Positions 1 through 6,613 of a stretch of 52,930 bases of DNA are shown piece by piece; position 1 is the first letter of the stretch; each line of letters starts with the position of its first letter. Source of the stretch: JAVBNC01 sp031551765 (GTDB taxonomy: Bacteria > Desulfobacterota > Desulfovibrionia > Desulfovibrionales > Desulfovibrionaceae). Below the pieces are notes generated by a model. It saw only the letters and a program-made list of their open reading frames with translations. It was not told where the DNA came from and did not search any database. The DNA lies in assembly GCA_031551765.1 (NCBI GenBank), contig JAVBNC010000018.1:1-52930 (forward strand), read 5' to 3'. The translations under genes and the position numbers were made by a program.

Positions 1-69
1 GGGAACCCCATTCTCAGCCTGCTTCAAAATCGCCAGAATCTGGCTGTCGGAAAATCGGGACGTTTTCAT
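1..69 (-). CDS. IS3-family transposase OrfA, N-terminal fragment (runs off the window)
   Basis: The 23 visible codons begin MKTSRFSDSQILAILKQAE and continue to the window edge. This matches the start of IS3-family OrfA proteins, whose N-terminus forms a helix-turn-helix that binds the IS ends (typical sequence K-R-[SR]-[RK]-F-[TS]-E-E-Q-I-I). A ribosome binding site (cggaga) lies about 8 bases before the ATG at 69. OrfB, the DDE catalytic part, would be further left. The identification rests on 23 residues but the pattern is distinctive. Confidence 0.75.
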   Translation of the reverse strand, partial: MKTSRFSDSQILAILKQAENGVP

Positions 70-142
70 GCAAAATCTCCGTGCTGTTTATTCTCGGAAA
101 TTCTACTTCAAAACGCTACTTTTTTTCGGGGGGATTACCGCA
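1..142 (-). mobile_element. 5' end of an IS3-family insertion sequence
   Basis: An OrfA start lies at 1-69. The upstream DNA runs to a plausible outer end near 142, where the plus strand reads ...ttaccgCA, matching the TG...CA termini usual for IS3-family elements. The rest of the IS continues past the left edge, so the second inverted repeat and target duplication cannot be checked. The exact end is inferred. Confidence 0.5.
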
Positions 143-353
143 TGACAGCCCTGAACAGGTGATATGGGTGACGTGACCCTAAAAAATAGCCCGAAAACGG
201 CAAGGGTTTCCCGACTTGGATATTTTCCAGTATTTCGGACGGTGAAAGTGTTTTGTCGTATTCATCGGCGAATAATCCATAACCGCCGCGCCGCATGTAC
301 TCTCTTAGCCAAAAAAAGCACTCTCGCCTTTTTTCTTCTAGAGTCATCATCAA
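135..353 (-). CDS. Small hypothetical protein, probably cut short by the IS
   Basis: A 72-residue ORF begins with three consecutive ATG codons (MMMTLEEKRRECFFWL) behind a purine-rich ribosome binding site (ggaaggggg). It contains aromatic and charged residues typical of a real small protein and ends ...FRAVMR. Its stop codon at 135-137 lies inside the presumed IS terminal repeat (outer end about 142), so the last two codons and the stop are likely IS-derived and the native C-terminus is lost. I recognise no family. It follows the toxin-antitoxin pair on the same strand within the mobile element. Confidence 0.4.
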   Translation of the reverse strand: MMMTLEEKRRECFFWLREYMRRGGYGLFADEYDKTLSPSEILENIQVGKPLPFSGYFLGSRHPYHLFRAVMR

Positions 354-378
354 CCCCCTTCCGGTTGTTCCCTTAAAG

Positions 379-448
379 TTTCCCGCCCCAGGCCGTAAGG
401 GTTCGGCTATTCGCCCTGGCGGATCAGACCAGAGCTAGAGGCGGGAAA
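379..448. repeat. Nested inverted repeat after the antitoxin gene
   Basis: TTTCCCGCC (379-387) pairs with GGCGGGAAA (440-448), and inside it CCAGG (388-392) pairs with CCTGG (415-419). It lies directly downstream of the antitoxin stop on the minus strand. A terminator role is possible but there is no strong T tract; it could also be a protein-binding site of the element. Confidence 0.4.
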
Positions 449-453
449 TTTCG

Positions 454-801
454 TCATTCCGTCAACTGTTCCCACTCAACGCCCAAGGCCTCAGCAATTC
501 GCTTGCAAGTGGCAACGCGCGGCTGCGCGCTCTTGCCTTCCAGCTTGGCATAGGCGGGCTGGGAAATACCCATGCGCCGGGCCACTTCCTCTTGGGTCAG
601 CCCAAGATGCTCACGCCAGGCGCGGATTAGGGAGAGACCGCCAAGGGTGGTCATCTTCACGACCTCATGGGGCAGGGTCACTTCATGGTCGGGGCGGCCC
701 CCGGCATGCTCCATAAGCTCCATGTATTCGTCATAGGGGATCACGGCGAAGACTGGCTTCCCGTTTTGCGTAATGATCTGATGGCTAGTATGTGCGTTCA
801 T
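454..801 (-). CDS. Antitoxin: XRE-type HTH protein with Phd-like N-terminus
   Basis: This is the antitoxin of a type II toxin-antitoxin pair. From the ATG at 801 (MNAHTSHQ) it is 115 residues. An upstream in-frame ATG at 822 lies deeper inside the toxin gene and is less likely. Residues about 8-32 (NGKPVFAVIPYDEYMELME) resemble the second half of the Phd/YefM fold. Residues about 57-112 form an XRE helix-turn-helix (HLGLTQEEVARRMGISQPA). It overlaps the end of the toxin gene by 17 bases, so the two are translated as a unit. It probably neutralises the toxin and represses the operon through an inverted repeat at 1049-1087. The combination suggests separate DNA-binding and dimerisation parts. 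Confidence 0.82.
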   Translation of the reverse strand: MNAHTSHQIITQNGKPVFAVIPYDEYMELMEHAGGRPDHEVTLPHEVVKMTTLGGLSLIRAWREHLGLTQEEVARRMGISQPAYAKLEGKSAQPRVATCKRIAEALGVEWEQLTE

Positions 802-1042
802 CGCGCTTCTTGACCTCCTCAATGAGTATCACCGTCACCGCGCCGTCCGGCGTCACCGTGAAAAACACCCGGTAGCGGCCCACGCGAAGGCGGTAGTCGT
901 TCCGGTCTGAAAGAGCCTTGACGTTCTGCACGTCCGGCCAGTGAAACAGCGACTCCACCGCTTCAAAAATCCGCTCCACGTCTTTGTGGGGAATGGGGGC
1001 AAGCTGCTTCTTCGCCTTCTTGGTCCAGTGGATGACATTCAT
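785..1042 (-). CDS. RelE/ParE-superfamily toxin
   Basis: An 85-residue basic protein beginning MNVIHWTKKAKKQL. It has the RelE-fold pattern: a helical N-terminal half (PHKDVERIFEAVESL), then strands with DRNDYRLRVGRYRVFFTV and a C-terminal EEVKKRDERTY. The R-L-R-x-G-x-Y-R-V-F-F core and the terminal R-x-x-Y are classical for RelE/HigB ribosome-dependent mRNA interferases, though ParE gyrase inhibitors share the fold and cannot be excluded. The toxin gene comes first and overlaps the antitoxin gene, the HigBA arrangement. Such pairs commonly stabilise integrated elements, which fits this location. Confidence 0.85.
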   Translation of the reverse strand: MNVIHWTKKAKKQLAPIPHKDVERIFEAVESLFHWPDVQNVKALSDRNDYRLRVGRYRVFFTVTPDGAVTVILIEEVKKRDERTY

Positions 1043-1048
1043 ACGAAA

Positions 1049-1087
1049 TATAACCTTTTATAGCCATTTAGGCAAGGTGGGGTTATA
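1049..1087. promoter_or_regulatory. Inverted repeat upstream of the toxin gene, probable TA operator
   Basis: TATAACC (1049-1055) and GGTTATA (1081-1087) form an inverted repeat within 45 bases of the toxin start. Autoregulated TA operons carry palindromic operators here, so this is the likely antitoxin binding site. The A/T-rich sequence between the arms (minus strand TATAAAA) could serve as a -10 region. Not experimentally supported. Confidence 0.45.
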
Positions 1088-1190
1088 AGTTTCTTGCCTT
1101 GGTTTTACCCTGGAAGACCACCATCTTACCGCGCTTCTGCATGAGCTTCACGTCCTTGAGGAAGCGGGAGGAAGGTACGGGCGTCGTCAT
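1083..1190 (-). CDS. 35-residue basic ORF between Bro-N gene and TA operon
   Basis: An ATG at 1190 lies three bases beyond the TAG of the Bro-N gene and opens a 35-codon frame (MTTPVPSSRFLKDVKLMQKR...) ending in TAA at 1083. The product is lysine/arginine-rich (RGKMVVFQGKTKA). Codon use resembles its neighbours and the near-contact with the upstream gene suggests translational coupling. The ribosome binding site is weak, I recognise no family, and its end overlaps one arm of the TA operator. It may be a small regulator, a degraded C-terminal segment of the Bro-N gene, or chance. Confidence 0.35.
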   Translation of the reverse strand: MTTPVPSSRFLKDVKLMQKRGKMVVFQGKTKARNL

Positions 1191-1193
1191 GCG

Positions 1194-2105
1194 CTATATT
1201 CCCAGGTCATCGAACAAGTCCTTGGCGGAGGCGCAGGGCTTCCCCTCGCCTTCCCCCGCCTCTTTCATGGCCGCAAGGGTTTCCGCATTGGGCGTCAAGA
1301 GCAGGCCGCTGCCGCCCGTGACGACCTTTTGCCCCGTCTTCTCCTCAAGCGCTTCCCTGGCCTGGCGGGCAATGCCACCGCCTTTCTTCCCGGCCTCCGC
1401 GTTTTCCGGCAGGCCGGTGGCGTTCATGCTCTCGGCTATCTGCCGGGTGGAGAGTTCTGCCAGGGCGGTGAAGATCAACTCCGCTTCGCTCATATGGTCC
1501 CGCAGGTTTTGCGTTTTCAGGCCCTTTATACCTTTGTGCTCTTTCACCGTGACCCCGGACCATTCCTTGTGGATGATGCCCGTCAGGAAGGCGTATTCCT
1601 GGCCTTCCTTGATGCCGTGGCCTTTCCAGTAGTCCGTGAGCTTGTTCCGCGTCTCCTGCCCGAGCATGCGCTGCTCTATCCACTTCTCAGAGCGGCCATG
1701 CTCCCGCCACAGGGTGCGGGACCGATTGAGGGCTATTTCCGGATCGGCCATTTCCCGCATGCGCTCATAGCCCACCTTGGCCAGCCAGAGCTTGATGGGT
1801 TCCGCCTTGGGGCTGGGCACGGACTGCACCAGGCGCAAGAGGGTTTCAGCGTCGGCAACGTCGGTGAGGTACTTTTTGCCGTCCTGAGCTGGCAACTTCA
1901 GTTGGTGACAATTTGTCACCGACTCACTTCCCTCTTTCCTCAACCGCTCTTTGAGCTTGTTCCAATACTTGCGGGACGCCTGGAAATCCGGCTGTTCCGT
2001 CAACACCTGGATGATGTCCACCACGGAGAAATACCACGTCTCGTTTTCCTCATCGTAGGCACGGCGGATCTGTTTTTCCTCAAACACGGCGATGTCGTTT
2101 TTCAT
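1194..2105 (-). CDS. Bro-N domain protein, DinD-like
   Basis: A 303-residue protein starting MKNDIAVFEEKQIRRAYDEE. The first ~110 residues have the Bro-N pattern found in phage antirepressors: F-E-x-x-x-I-R-R, WYFSVVDIIQVLTEQPD, then R-K-Y-W-N-K-L-K and a YLTDVADAETLLRLVQSVPS segment. The C-terminal part (HKGIKGLKTQNLRDHMSEAE, then IARQAREALEEKTGQK) resembles DinD (DNA-damage-inducible protein D) and related prophage proteins. Role: DNA-binding or antirepressor protein of the mobile element, biochemistry unknown. It lies 6 bases after the integrase stop, so the two are probably co-transcribed. Confidence 0.75.
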   Translation of the reverse strand: MKNDIAVFEEKQIRRAYDEENETWYFSVVDIIQVLTEQPDFQASRKYWNKLKERLRKEGSESVTNCHQLKLPAQDGKKYLTDVADAETLLRLVQSVPSPKAEPIKLWLAKVGYERMREMADPEIALNRSRTLWREHGRSEKWIEQRMLGQETRNKLTDYWKGHGIKEGQEYAFLTGIIHKEWSGVTVKEHKGIKGLKTQNLRDHMSEAELIFTALAELSTRQIAESMNATGLPENAEAGKKGGGIARQAREALEEKTGQKVVTGGSGLLLTPNAETLAAMKEAGEGEGKPCASAKDLFDDLGI

Positions 2106-2111
2106 GGTGGT

Positions 2112-3305
2112 TTACCCTTGGCTCTTCCGGTTCTTCCTGGTGAATGACAGCACAGCCGCGCCGTTATCGCTGACGCCCTGGAACAGATCCCCCGCCACCA
2201 CCGCCGCGCGCTGCAAGGCTTCGTCCGCCAGGTGGGCATAGCGCTGCGTCATCTGCGCGGAACCGTGCGTCAGGAGCTTTTGCAACGTGTAGAGGTCCAC
2301 CGCGCCGGAAGAGGCGAGCCAGCTTGCAAAAGTATGCCGCAGTCCGTGCAGGGGGCGGAAGTCTTCCGGCAGCCCGGCCTTCTTCTTGACGCGCAGGGCG
2401 ATAATTTTGAAATCAACCCGCCTGCCGCCGCCACGACCGGGAAAAACATAGGGACTGTCCGTGCGCTCGATGTTTTCCAGAACAGCCCGTGCGGGACCGG
2501 AAAGGGGAATGCGCTCGGTTTTCTTGCTCTTGGCATGCTCACCTTGAAGCGTGATAAAACCGCGCTCAAAATCGATATCAGCCCATTGCAGGGCCATCAA
2601 CGCGCCTTTCCTCATGCCGGTGAAAAGCGCCAGGCGGATAAGCGAGGCGGCGTTCTGGTCCGACTCTTCATCCAGGGCCGCAAGCAAGGCCACCATCTGT
2701 TCCCGTGTGAGATTCTCGGTCTTCTGGTTGCTGACCTGCGGAAAGGTGAAATTGAGACGCGCGGGGTCCGGAGCCGGGCATACCCCCTTCTTGACGCCAT
2801 AGCTGATGATGCGCCGCAACAAGGCCAGGATGTGCTTCACCGTCTGCGGAGAATGCGTCTTGAGCTTCTTTATGCGGAGGCGGTCTATATCGAGCGTCAC
2901 CAGTTCGGCGGGCGTCTTGGCGGCAAACTGTGCCTTCAGGTGGTTTGTATAGAACGAGGTGTCGGTCTTCCGGACCTTCCGGGCATCGTTGGCTTCATCG
3001 TACAGGGCCCACAGCCGGGCAATGGTGGGACGGCCTTCTTCTGCACGCCTGGCGGCTTCCGCCGCATCCCGCTTTTCCTGGTTGGAAGGCTCCACACCCC
3101 GCGCACGAAGCGCCCGGATCTGGTTTGCCTTGGCGGCGGTCATCTGCTCGGACTCCCGGCCAACCTTCTCTTCAATCAGCTTGGAGCCCCGCCCGCCAGT
3201 GCGGTAACGGATGTAGTAGACCTTTTCGGTTTTGGACTCGGACCCCAGACGCGGTTCTTCTCGGTAAAAAACGCCCTGATATGCCGTTTTTGCCCTCTCT
3301 GCCAT
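2112..3305 (-). CDS. Tyrosine recombinase / integrase of the element
   Basis: A 397-residue site-specific recombinase that integrates and excises the element at the tRNA-Gly att site. The ATG at 3305 (MAERAKTAYQGVF) follows a ggggag ribosome binding site by 6 bases; a longer in-frame extension to 3386 does not look protein-like. An Arm-type N-terminal domain (YYIRYRTGGRGSKLIEEKVG) precedes a SAM-like core-binding domain (about 90-190) and the catalytic domain. Visible catalytic residues are R232 (FTGMRKGALMALQW), H-x-x-R in LHGLRHTFASWL, the LLTHGS histidine and nucleophile Y356 (MTQRYAHLAD). All key residues are present, so it is probably active. Its start lies about 195 bases from the att fragment. 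Confidence 0.93.
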   Translation of the reverse strand: MAERAKTAYQGVFYREEPRLGSESKTEKVYYIRYRTGGRGSKLIEEKVGRESEQMTAAKANQIRALRARGVEPSNQEKRDAAEAARRAEEGRPTIARLWALYDEANDARKVRKTDTSFYTNHLKAQFAAKTPAELVTLDIDRLRIKKLKTHSPQTVKHILALLRRIISYGVKKGVCPAPDPARLNFTFPQVSNQKTENLTREQMVALLAALDEESDQNAASLIRLALFTGMRKGALMALQWADIDFERGFITLQGEHAKSKKTERIPLSGPARAVLENIERTDSPYVFPGRGGGRRVDFKIIALRVKKKAGLPEDFRPLHGLRHTFASWLASSGAVDLYTLQKLLTHGSAQMTQRYAHLADEALQRAAVVAGDLFQGVSDNGAAVLSFTRKNRKSQG

Positions 3306-3500
3306 ATTGATCTCCCCGATCTTCAGCTTGCAGGCTGTGGGCTTTAGGGCTTTAGGGCTTTTTCTTCCCCACACGCTTCCCCACACATAAAGCGAAAATA
3401 AGGGAAAAATACGGCAAGGTCAAGCAAGTGCACATCACATAATATACTGTTTTTAGAAAGATAATGAAAATCATGGAAAATGACGGAAAGAGTATGCCCA

Positions 3501-3549
3501 CAGCTTCCCAAGCTGAAGGTTGCGGGTTCAAATCCCGTTTCCCGCTCCA
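3501..3549 (+). other. att site: 3' part of a tRNA-Gly(CCC) gene
   Basis: The segment contains an anticodon arm (CAGC TTCCCAA GCTG, anticodon CCC), a variable loop, a T arm (GCGGG TTCAAAT CCCGT), an acceptor 3' strand TTCCCGC, a discriminator T and an encoded CCA (3547-3549). The matching 5' acceptor strand GCGGGAA and the D arm are absent from the expected positions about 3470-3500. It is therefore a partial tRNA, the usual signature of an element border produced by integrase recombination inside a tRNA gene. Confidence 0.8.
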
Positions 3550-3576
3550 GAATTTAGAAGGCGAGACGCCTTGAAA

Positions 3577-3613
3577 TAAAAGGACTCACGGAGAAATCCG
3601 CGAGTCCTTTTTC
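3577..3613 (+). terminator. Rho-independent terminator after the tRNA fragment
   Basis: AAAAGGACTC ... GAGTCCTTTT forms a stem (inner pairs CGG/CCG) followed by a T run. It is probably the native terminator of the tRNA-Gly gene, left at the chromosomal junction. The following bases to 3915 are AT-rich and hold no convincing gene; a promoter for the M20 gene is expected there but no clear -35/-10 pair was found. Confidence 0.75.
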
Positions 3614-3915
3614 GTCGTTTCCACCCGGCCCTCCGCAGGCACGTTCTTGCGGAGCGTGCTCCACTACCCGCAATGCTCAAGCACCGCATACCTGACTTCC
3701 GCCCCTCATAAGTACAAATAAAAACATACATTATAGCTATTTCGTCTACATATGCGCAGCATTATACCACCATGTAAAATAAGTTACATATATCATTAAA
3801 ATCAATATAGGATTATTCCTATTTGATTAAAAAATATTGCATACTTCAATAAGCTCTGGCACACAGAAAAAAATAGCGCTTCATTGTTTTTTCCCGCATA
3901 ACAAAGAGAGGATCT

Positions 3916-5094
3916 ATGGACAAAGAGCTGTATACGCAATGCCAGGCCTCACTCCCTGAAACGATGCGTCTTTGGGAAGAGATCGTCAACATTGATACCG
4001 GTTCCGGCGACGCGGCCGGGTTGCGCCGCCTGGCGGCGATTTTGGAAGCGAAGCTGACCGTACTTGGCTGCGACATAACCCGCATACCCGCCAATACGCC
4101 GGATTCGGAGTATTCCATACTGGCCACGCGGGCCGGGACCGGCAAAAATTCCGTGTTGCTCATGGCGCATATGGACACCGTATTTCCGTCGGGCAGCGCG
4201 GCGCAACGCCCTTTCACCGTGAAAGGGGACTGGGCGCATGGCCCCGGGGTTGCGGACTGCAAGGCCGGTGTTGTCGCCATACTTGCCATTCTGCGGTTTT
4301 TGCGTCCGGAAGACTGCCGGCGCGTGACCGTGTTGTTCAACTGCGACGAGGAAATCGGCTCCGGGTCCTCCAAAGCCGCAATCATCGCGCAAAGCGCGGC
4401 CCACGACTATGTTTTGTCCTATGAACCCGGCGAGTCCGGCGACAAAGTCGCCATCGCGCGCAAAGGAAGCGCAAGGATCAAGATAGAGACCTTCGGGAAA
4501 AATTCCCATGCCGGTGCCAGCCCGGAACTGGGCGTCAACGCCATGGCCGAACTTGTCTGGCAGCTCGGCCGCATGCTCAACCTTGGCGACGCGGCGAAAA
4601 AAACCACCGCAGTGTTCACTAAAATGACCAGCGGCGACAAGCTGAACGTGGTTCCCGACCACGGGGAGGCCTGGGCCAATGTGCGGGTGACCCAGGTGGA
4701 AGAATTGGACCGTATTGAGCGCGACTTGCAGCGCCTGACCAGCGAGCGCCTGCTGCCCGGTTCGCGGGTGGAGGCCACCCTTATCCGCAACCGCCAGCCT
4801 TTTCCGGAAAACGAAGCCACGAACAGACTGGCGCACATGGCGCAACGCATTTACGGCGAGCTTGGGCTGACGCTCGGCACCGCGTCCGTGGGCGGCGTCG
4901 GCGACATCAACTTTGCCTACGGCCAGGGGGGAGCCTGCCTGTGCAAGCTGGCCCCTCCCAACGGCGGCGCGCTCCACGGCCCGGAAGAGACCTGCTACGT
5001 CCCCGCCATGGCGCCGAGGATATATCTCTCTGTGCGTCTGGTGCGGGAATTGTGCGCCGGTCAGCGGGCAGCGCCCTCCACCAGCCCGCTCTAA
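3916..5094 (+). CDS. M20-family metallopeptidase, glutamate carboxypeptidase (CPG2)-like
   Basis: A 392-residue cytoplasmic zinc peptidase with no signal peptide. M20 motifs are complete: LLMAHMDTVFPSG (first zinc His and catalytic Asp), HGPGVADCKAG (bridging Asp), FNCDEEIGS (catalytic and zinc Glu), the dimerisation-domain NSHAG, and a late HGPEE. CPG2-like enzymes remove C-terminal glutamate or aspartate from peptides or cleave N-acyl amino acids; the exact substrate is unknown. The ATG at 3916 follows agagagg by 6 bases. It is 60 bases before a DcuC carrier and nearly certainly in one operon with it. A close paralogue with the same partner lies at 44351, and both share the pattern M-[DN]-x-L-x-x-C-x-x-x-L-P-E at the start. 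Confidence 0.88.
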   Translation: MDKELYTQCQASLPETMRLWEEIVNIDTGSGDAAGLRRLAAILEAKLTVLGCDITRIPANTPDSEYSILATRAGTGKNSVLLMAHMDTVFPSGSAAQRPFTVKGDWAHGPGVADCKAGVVAILAILRFLRPEDCRRVTVLFNCDEEIGSGSSKAAIIAQSAAHDYVLSYEPGESGDKVAIARKGSARIKIETFGKNSHAGASPELGVNAMAELVWQLGRMLNLGDAAKKTTAVFTKMTSGDKLNVVPDHGEAWANVRVTQVEELDRIERDLQRLTSERLLPGSRVEATLIRNRQPFPENEATNRLAHMAQRIYGELGLTLGTASVGGVGDINFAYGQGGACLCKLAPPNGGALHGPEETCYVPAMAPRIYLSVRLVRELCAGQRAAPSTSPL

Positions 5095-5154
5095 AAATTC
5101 ATTTTTGACCCTTGGCTGCACCGCTCTATTCACCCTGTCACGTGAGGATCACAC

Positions 5155-6522
5155 ATGTCATTCGCTCCGTTTCTCGCCATTCTGATTACCGTGGCTACAG
5201 GCTGGTTTATCATCAAGCGCTATCCCACGCATATGATCCTGCTCCTTTCCGGGCTGGTGCTTATCACCGTTGCGATCATATGCGGCCAAACGGCCATTCT
5301 TCCCAAAAACGTGCGTTCCACCGGGTTCATCTGGTTTGACATGATCGACCTTTTGCGGACCATCAGCATACGGCAGGTCAGCAATATCGGCATGATCATC
5401 ATGGTGGCCAGCGGCTTTGCCAAATACATGGAAGCCATCGGGGCTTCCGGCGCGCTGGTGCACCTGAGCATCAAGCCTCTGAAAGCCCTGCGTCAGCCGT
5501 ACCTGGTGCTGGCCCTGTGCTACCTGCTGGGGCAAAGCATGTCGCCCGTCATCCCCACCGCGGGCGGCAAGGCCATGCTGCTTCTTACTACTGTATATCC
5601 CATATTGCTGGGCCTGGGGGTCAGCCCCGCCGCCGGAGCCGCCGCCATTGCCTGCTCCACCTGCATCGGCATGGGGCCGGGCACGGGCACTGTGCTGTTC
5701 GCGGCAAAAATAGCCAATATAGAGCCCATCGTTTATTTTGTGCACTATCAGATTCCCATAGTTATCCCCATGATGTTGACCATTGCCGTTACCAACTACT
5801 TTGTACAGCAGTACTTTGACCGCAAAAACGACGATATCTACGAATCCGCCACCATGGGCAACGTCAAGGACTTGCCCGTCGGACCGGCCGGGTACGCCCT
5901 GCTGCCCGTGCTGCCCATTCTTTTCCTGTGCGTCTTCAGCCAGCTCGGGTATTCCGCCATCCGCATCGATACCGTGACCAGCCTCTTTTTGAGCTGGCTG
6001 ATCGGCGTGGCCGTGGAACTCATACGCCTGCGCAATTTCCGTAAGGTGCTCATGGACGCCATGACCATGATCAAGAGCATGGGCGCGGTATTTTCCACCA
6101 TCGTCGCCTTGATTATCGCCGCGGAAATGTTCGCCACGGGGCTGAGGCTGACCGGCCTGATCGACCTGGCGCTGAAAGGCGCCCACGCGGGCGGGCTGGG
6201 CGTGACCGCCATGGCGGTGTTCCTTTCCGGCATTATCGGCATTGTCACTTTTCTCACGGGCAGCGGGGTCGGGGCTCTTACCAGCTTCGGCAGCCTGGCC
6301 GCGGACGTGGCCAACTCTCTCGGAGGCAGCGTCACCCAGCTGATTTCTTCCATGCAGTTTTCCGCGGGCCTTATCCGGGGCATGTCGCCCGTGGCCGGGT
6401 CGGTGATCATCGTGGCCGGCGCGGTGGGGGCTTCGCCCTTCGCCATCATCCGCCGGACTTGCATCCCCCTGGGCATGGGCTGGCTGGCCATGATGATCGG
6501 CAACTACATAATGCTCGCGTAA
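5155..6522 (+). CDS. DcuC-family anaerobic C4-dicarboxylate carrier
   Basis: A 455-residue inner-membrane protein with about 12 hydrophobic segments. The N-terminal half resembles E. coli DcuC: a first helix followed by KRYPTHMILLLSGL, then S-T-G-F-I-W-F-D, MIIMVASGFAKYMEAIGAS and the SIKPLKALRQPYLVLAL segment. DcuC proteins transport succinate, fumarate, malate or aspartate in anaerobes, often as succinate exporters; some relatives move other acidic metabolites. It starts at 5155 after gagga and follows the M20 peptidase in an apparent two-gene operon. The pairing suggests uptake of an acidic peptide or acyl-amino acid, or export of a cleavage product. The same pair is repeated at 44351-46970. 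Confidence 0.87.
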   Translation: MSFAPFLAILITVATGWFIIKRYPTHMILLLSGLVLITVAIICGQTAILPKNVRSTGFIWFDMIDLLRTISIRQVSNIGMIIMVASGFAKYMEAIGASGALVHLSIKPLKALRQPYLVLALCYLLGQSMSPVIPTAGGKAMLLLTTVYPILLGLGVSPAAGAAAIACSTCIGMGPGTGTVLFAAKIANIEPIVYFVHYQIPIVIPMMLTIAVTNYFVQQYFDRKNDDIYESATMGNVKDLPVGPAGYALLPVLPILFLCVFSQLGYSAIRIDTVTSLFLSWLIGVAVELIRLRNFRKVLMDAMTMIKSMGAVFSTIVALIIAAEMFATGLRLTGLIDLALKGAHAGGLGVTAMAVFLSGIIGIVTFLTGSGVGALTSFGSLAADVANSLGGSVTQLISSMQFSAGLIRGMSPVAGSVIIVAGAVGASPFAIIRRTCIPLGMGWLAMMIGNYIMLA

Positions 6523-6545
6523 CAATTCCCATTCCCAAAACAGGC

Positions 6546-6583
6546 AAGGCGTTATCCACATGCGCGGATAACGCCTTTTCCTT
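6546..6583. terminator. Terminator between dcuC-like and sensor-kinase genes
   Basis: AAGGCGTTATCC (6546-6557) pairs perfectly with GGATAACGCCTT (6566-6577), followed by TTCCTTT. The flanking genes converge, so it may serve both strands. Confidence 0.8.
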
Positions 6584-6613
6584 TCCCGTTACGCGCTTCC
6601 GCGCGTCCTTTCG

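Larger units (their letters stand above)
1..3549. mobile_element. Right end of an integrated element (integrase to tRNA-Gly att fragment)
   Basis: The stretch holds only accessory genes: an IS3-type transposase end, a toxin-antitoxin pair, a Bro-N protein and a tyrosine recombinase. It stops at a 3' fragment of a tRNA-Gly gene. The intact tRNA should lie to the left, outside the window, because the fragment here lacks its 5' half. The integrase therefore sits at the end distal to the intact tRNA, which is less common than the tRNA-proximal position. The left limit is not visible. Housekeeping genes begin after a terminator and an AT-rich spacer to the right. Confidence 0.7.

Noticed and set aside
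3305..3386. Longer integrase start at 3386
   Set aside because: The extra 27 residues are not integrase-like, and the ATG at 3305 has a strong ribosome binding site.
3470..3549. Possible complete tRNA-Gly gene
   Set aside because: The 5' acceptor strand GCGGGAA and D arm are missing at the expected distance, so only the 3' part is present.
3528..3731. 67-residue minus-strand frame across the tRNA fragment and terminator
   Set aside because: Runs through structured RNA sequences and lacks a supported start.
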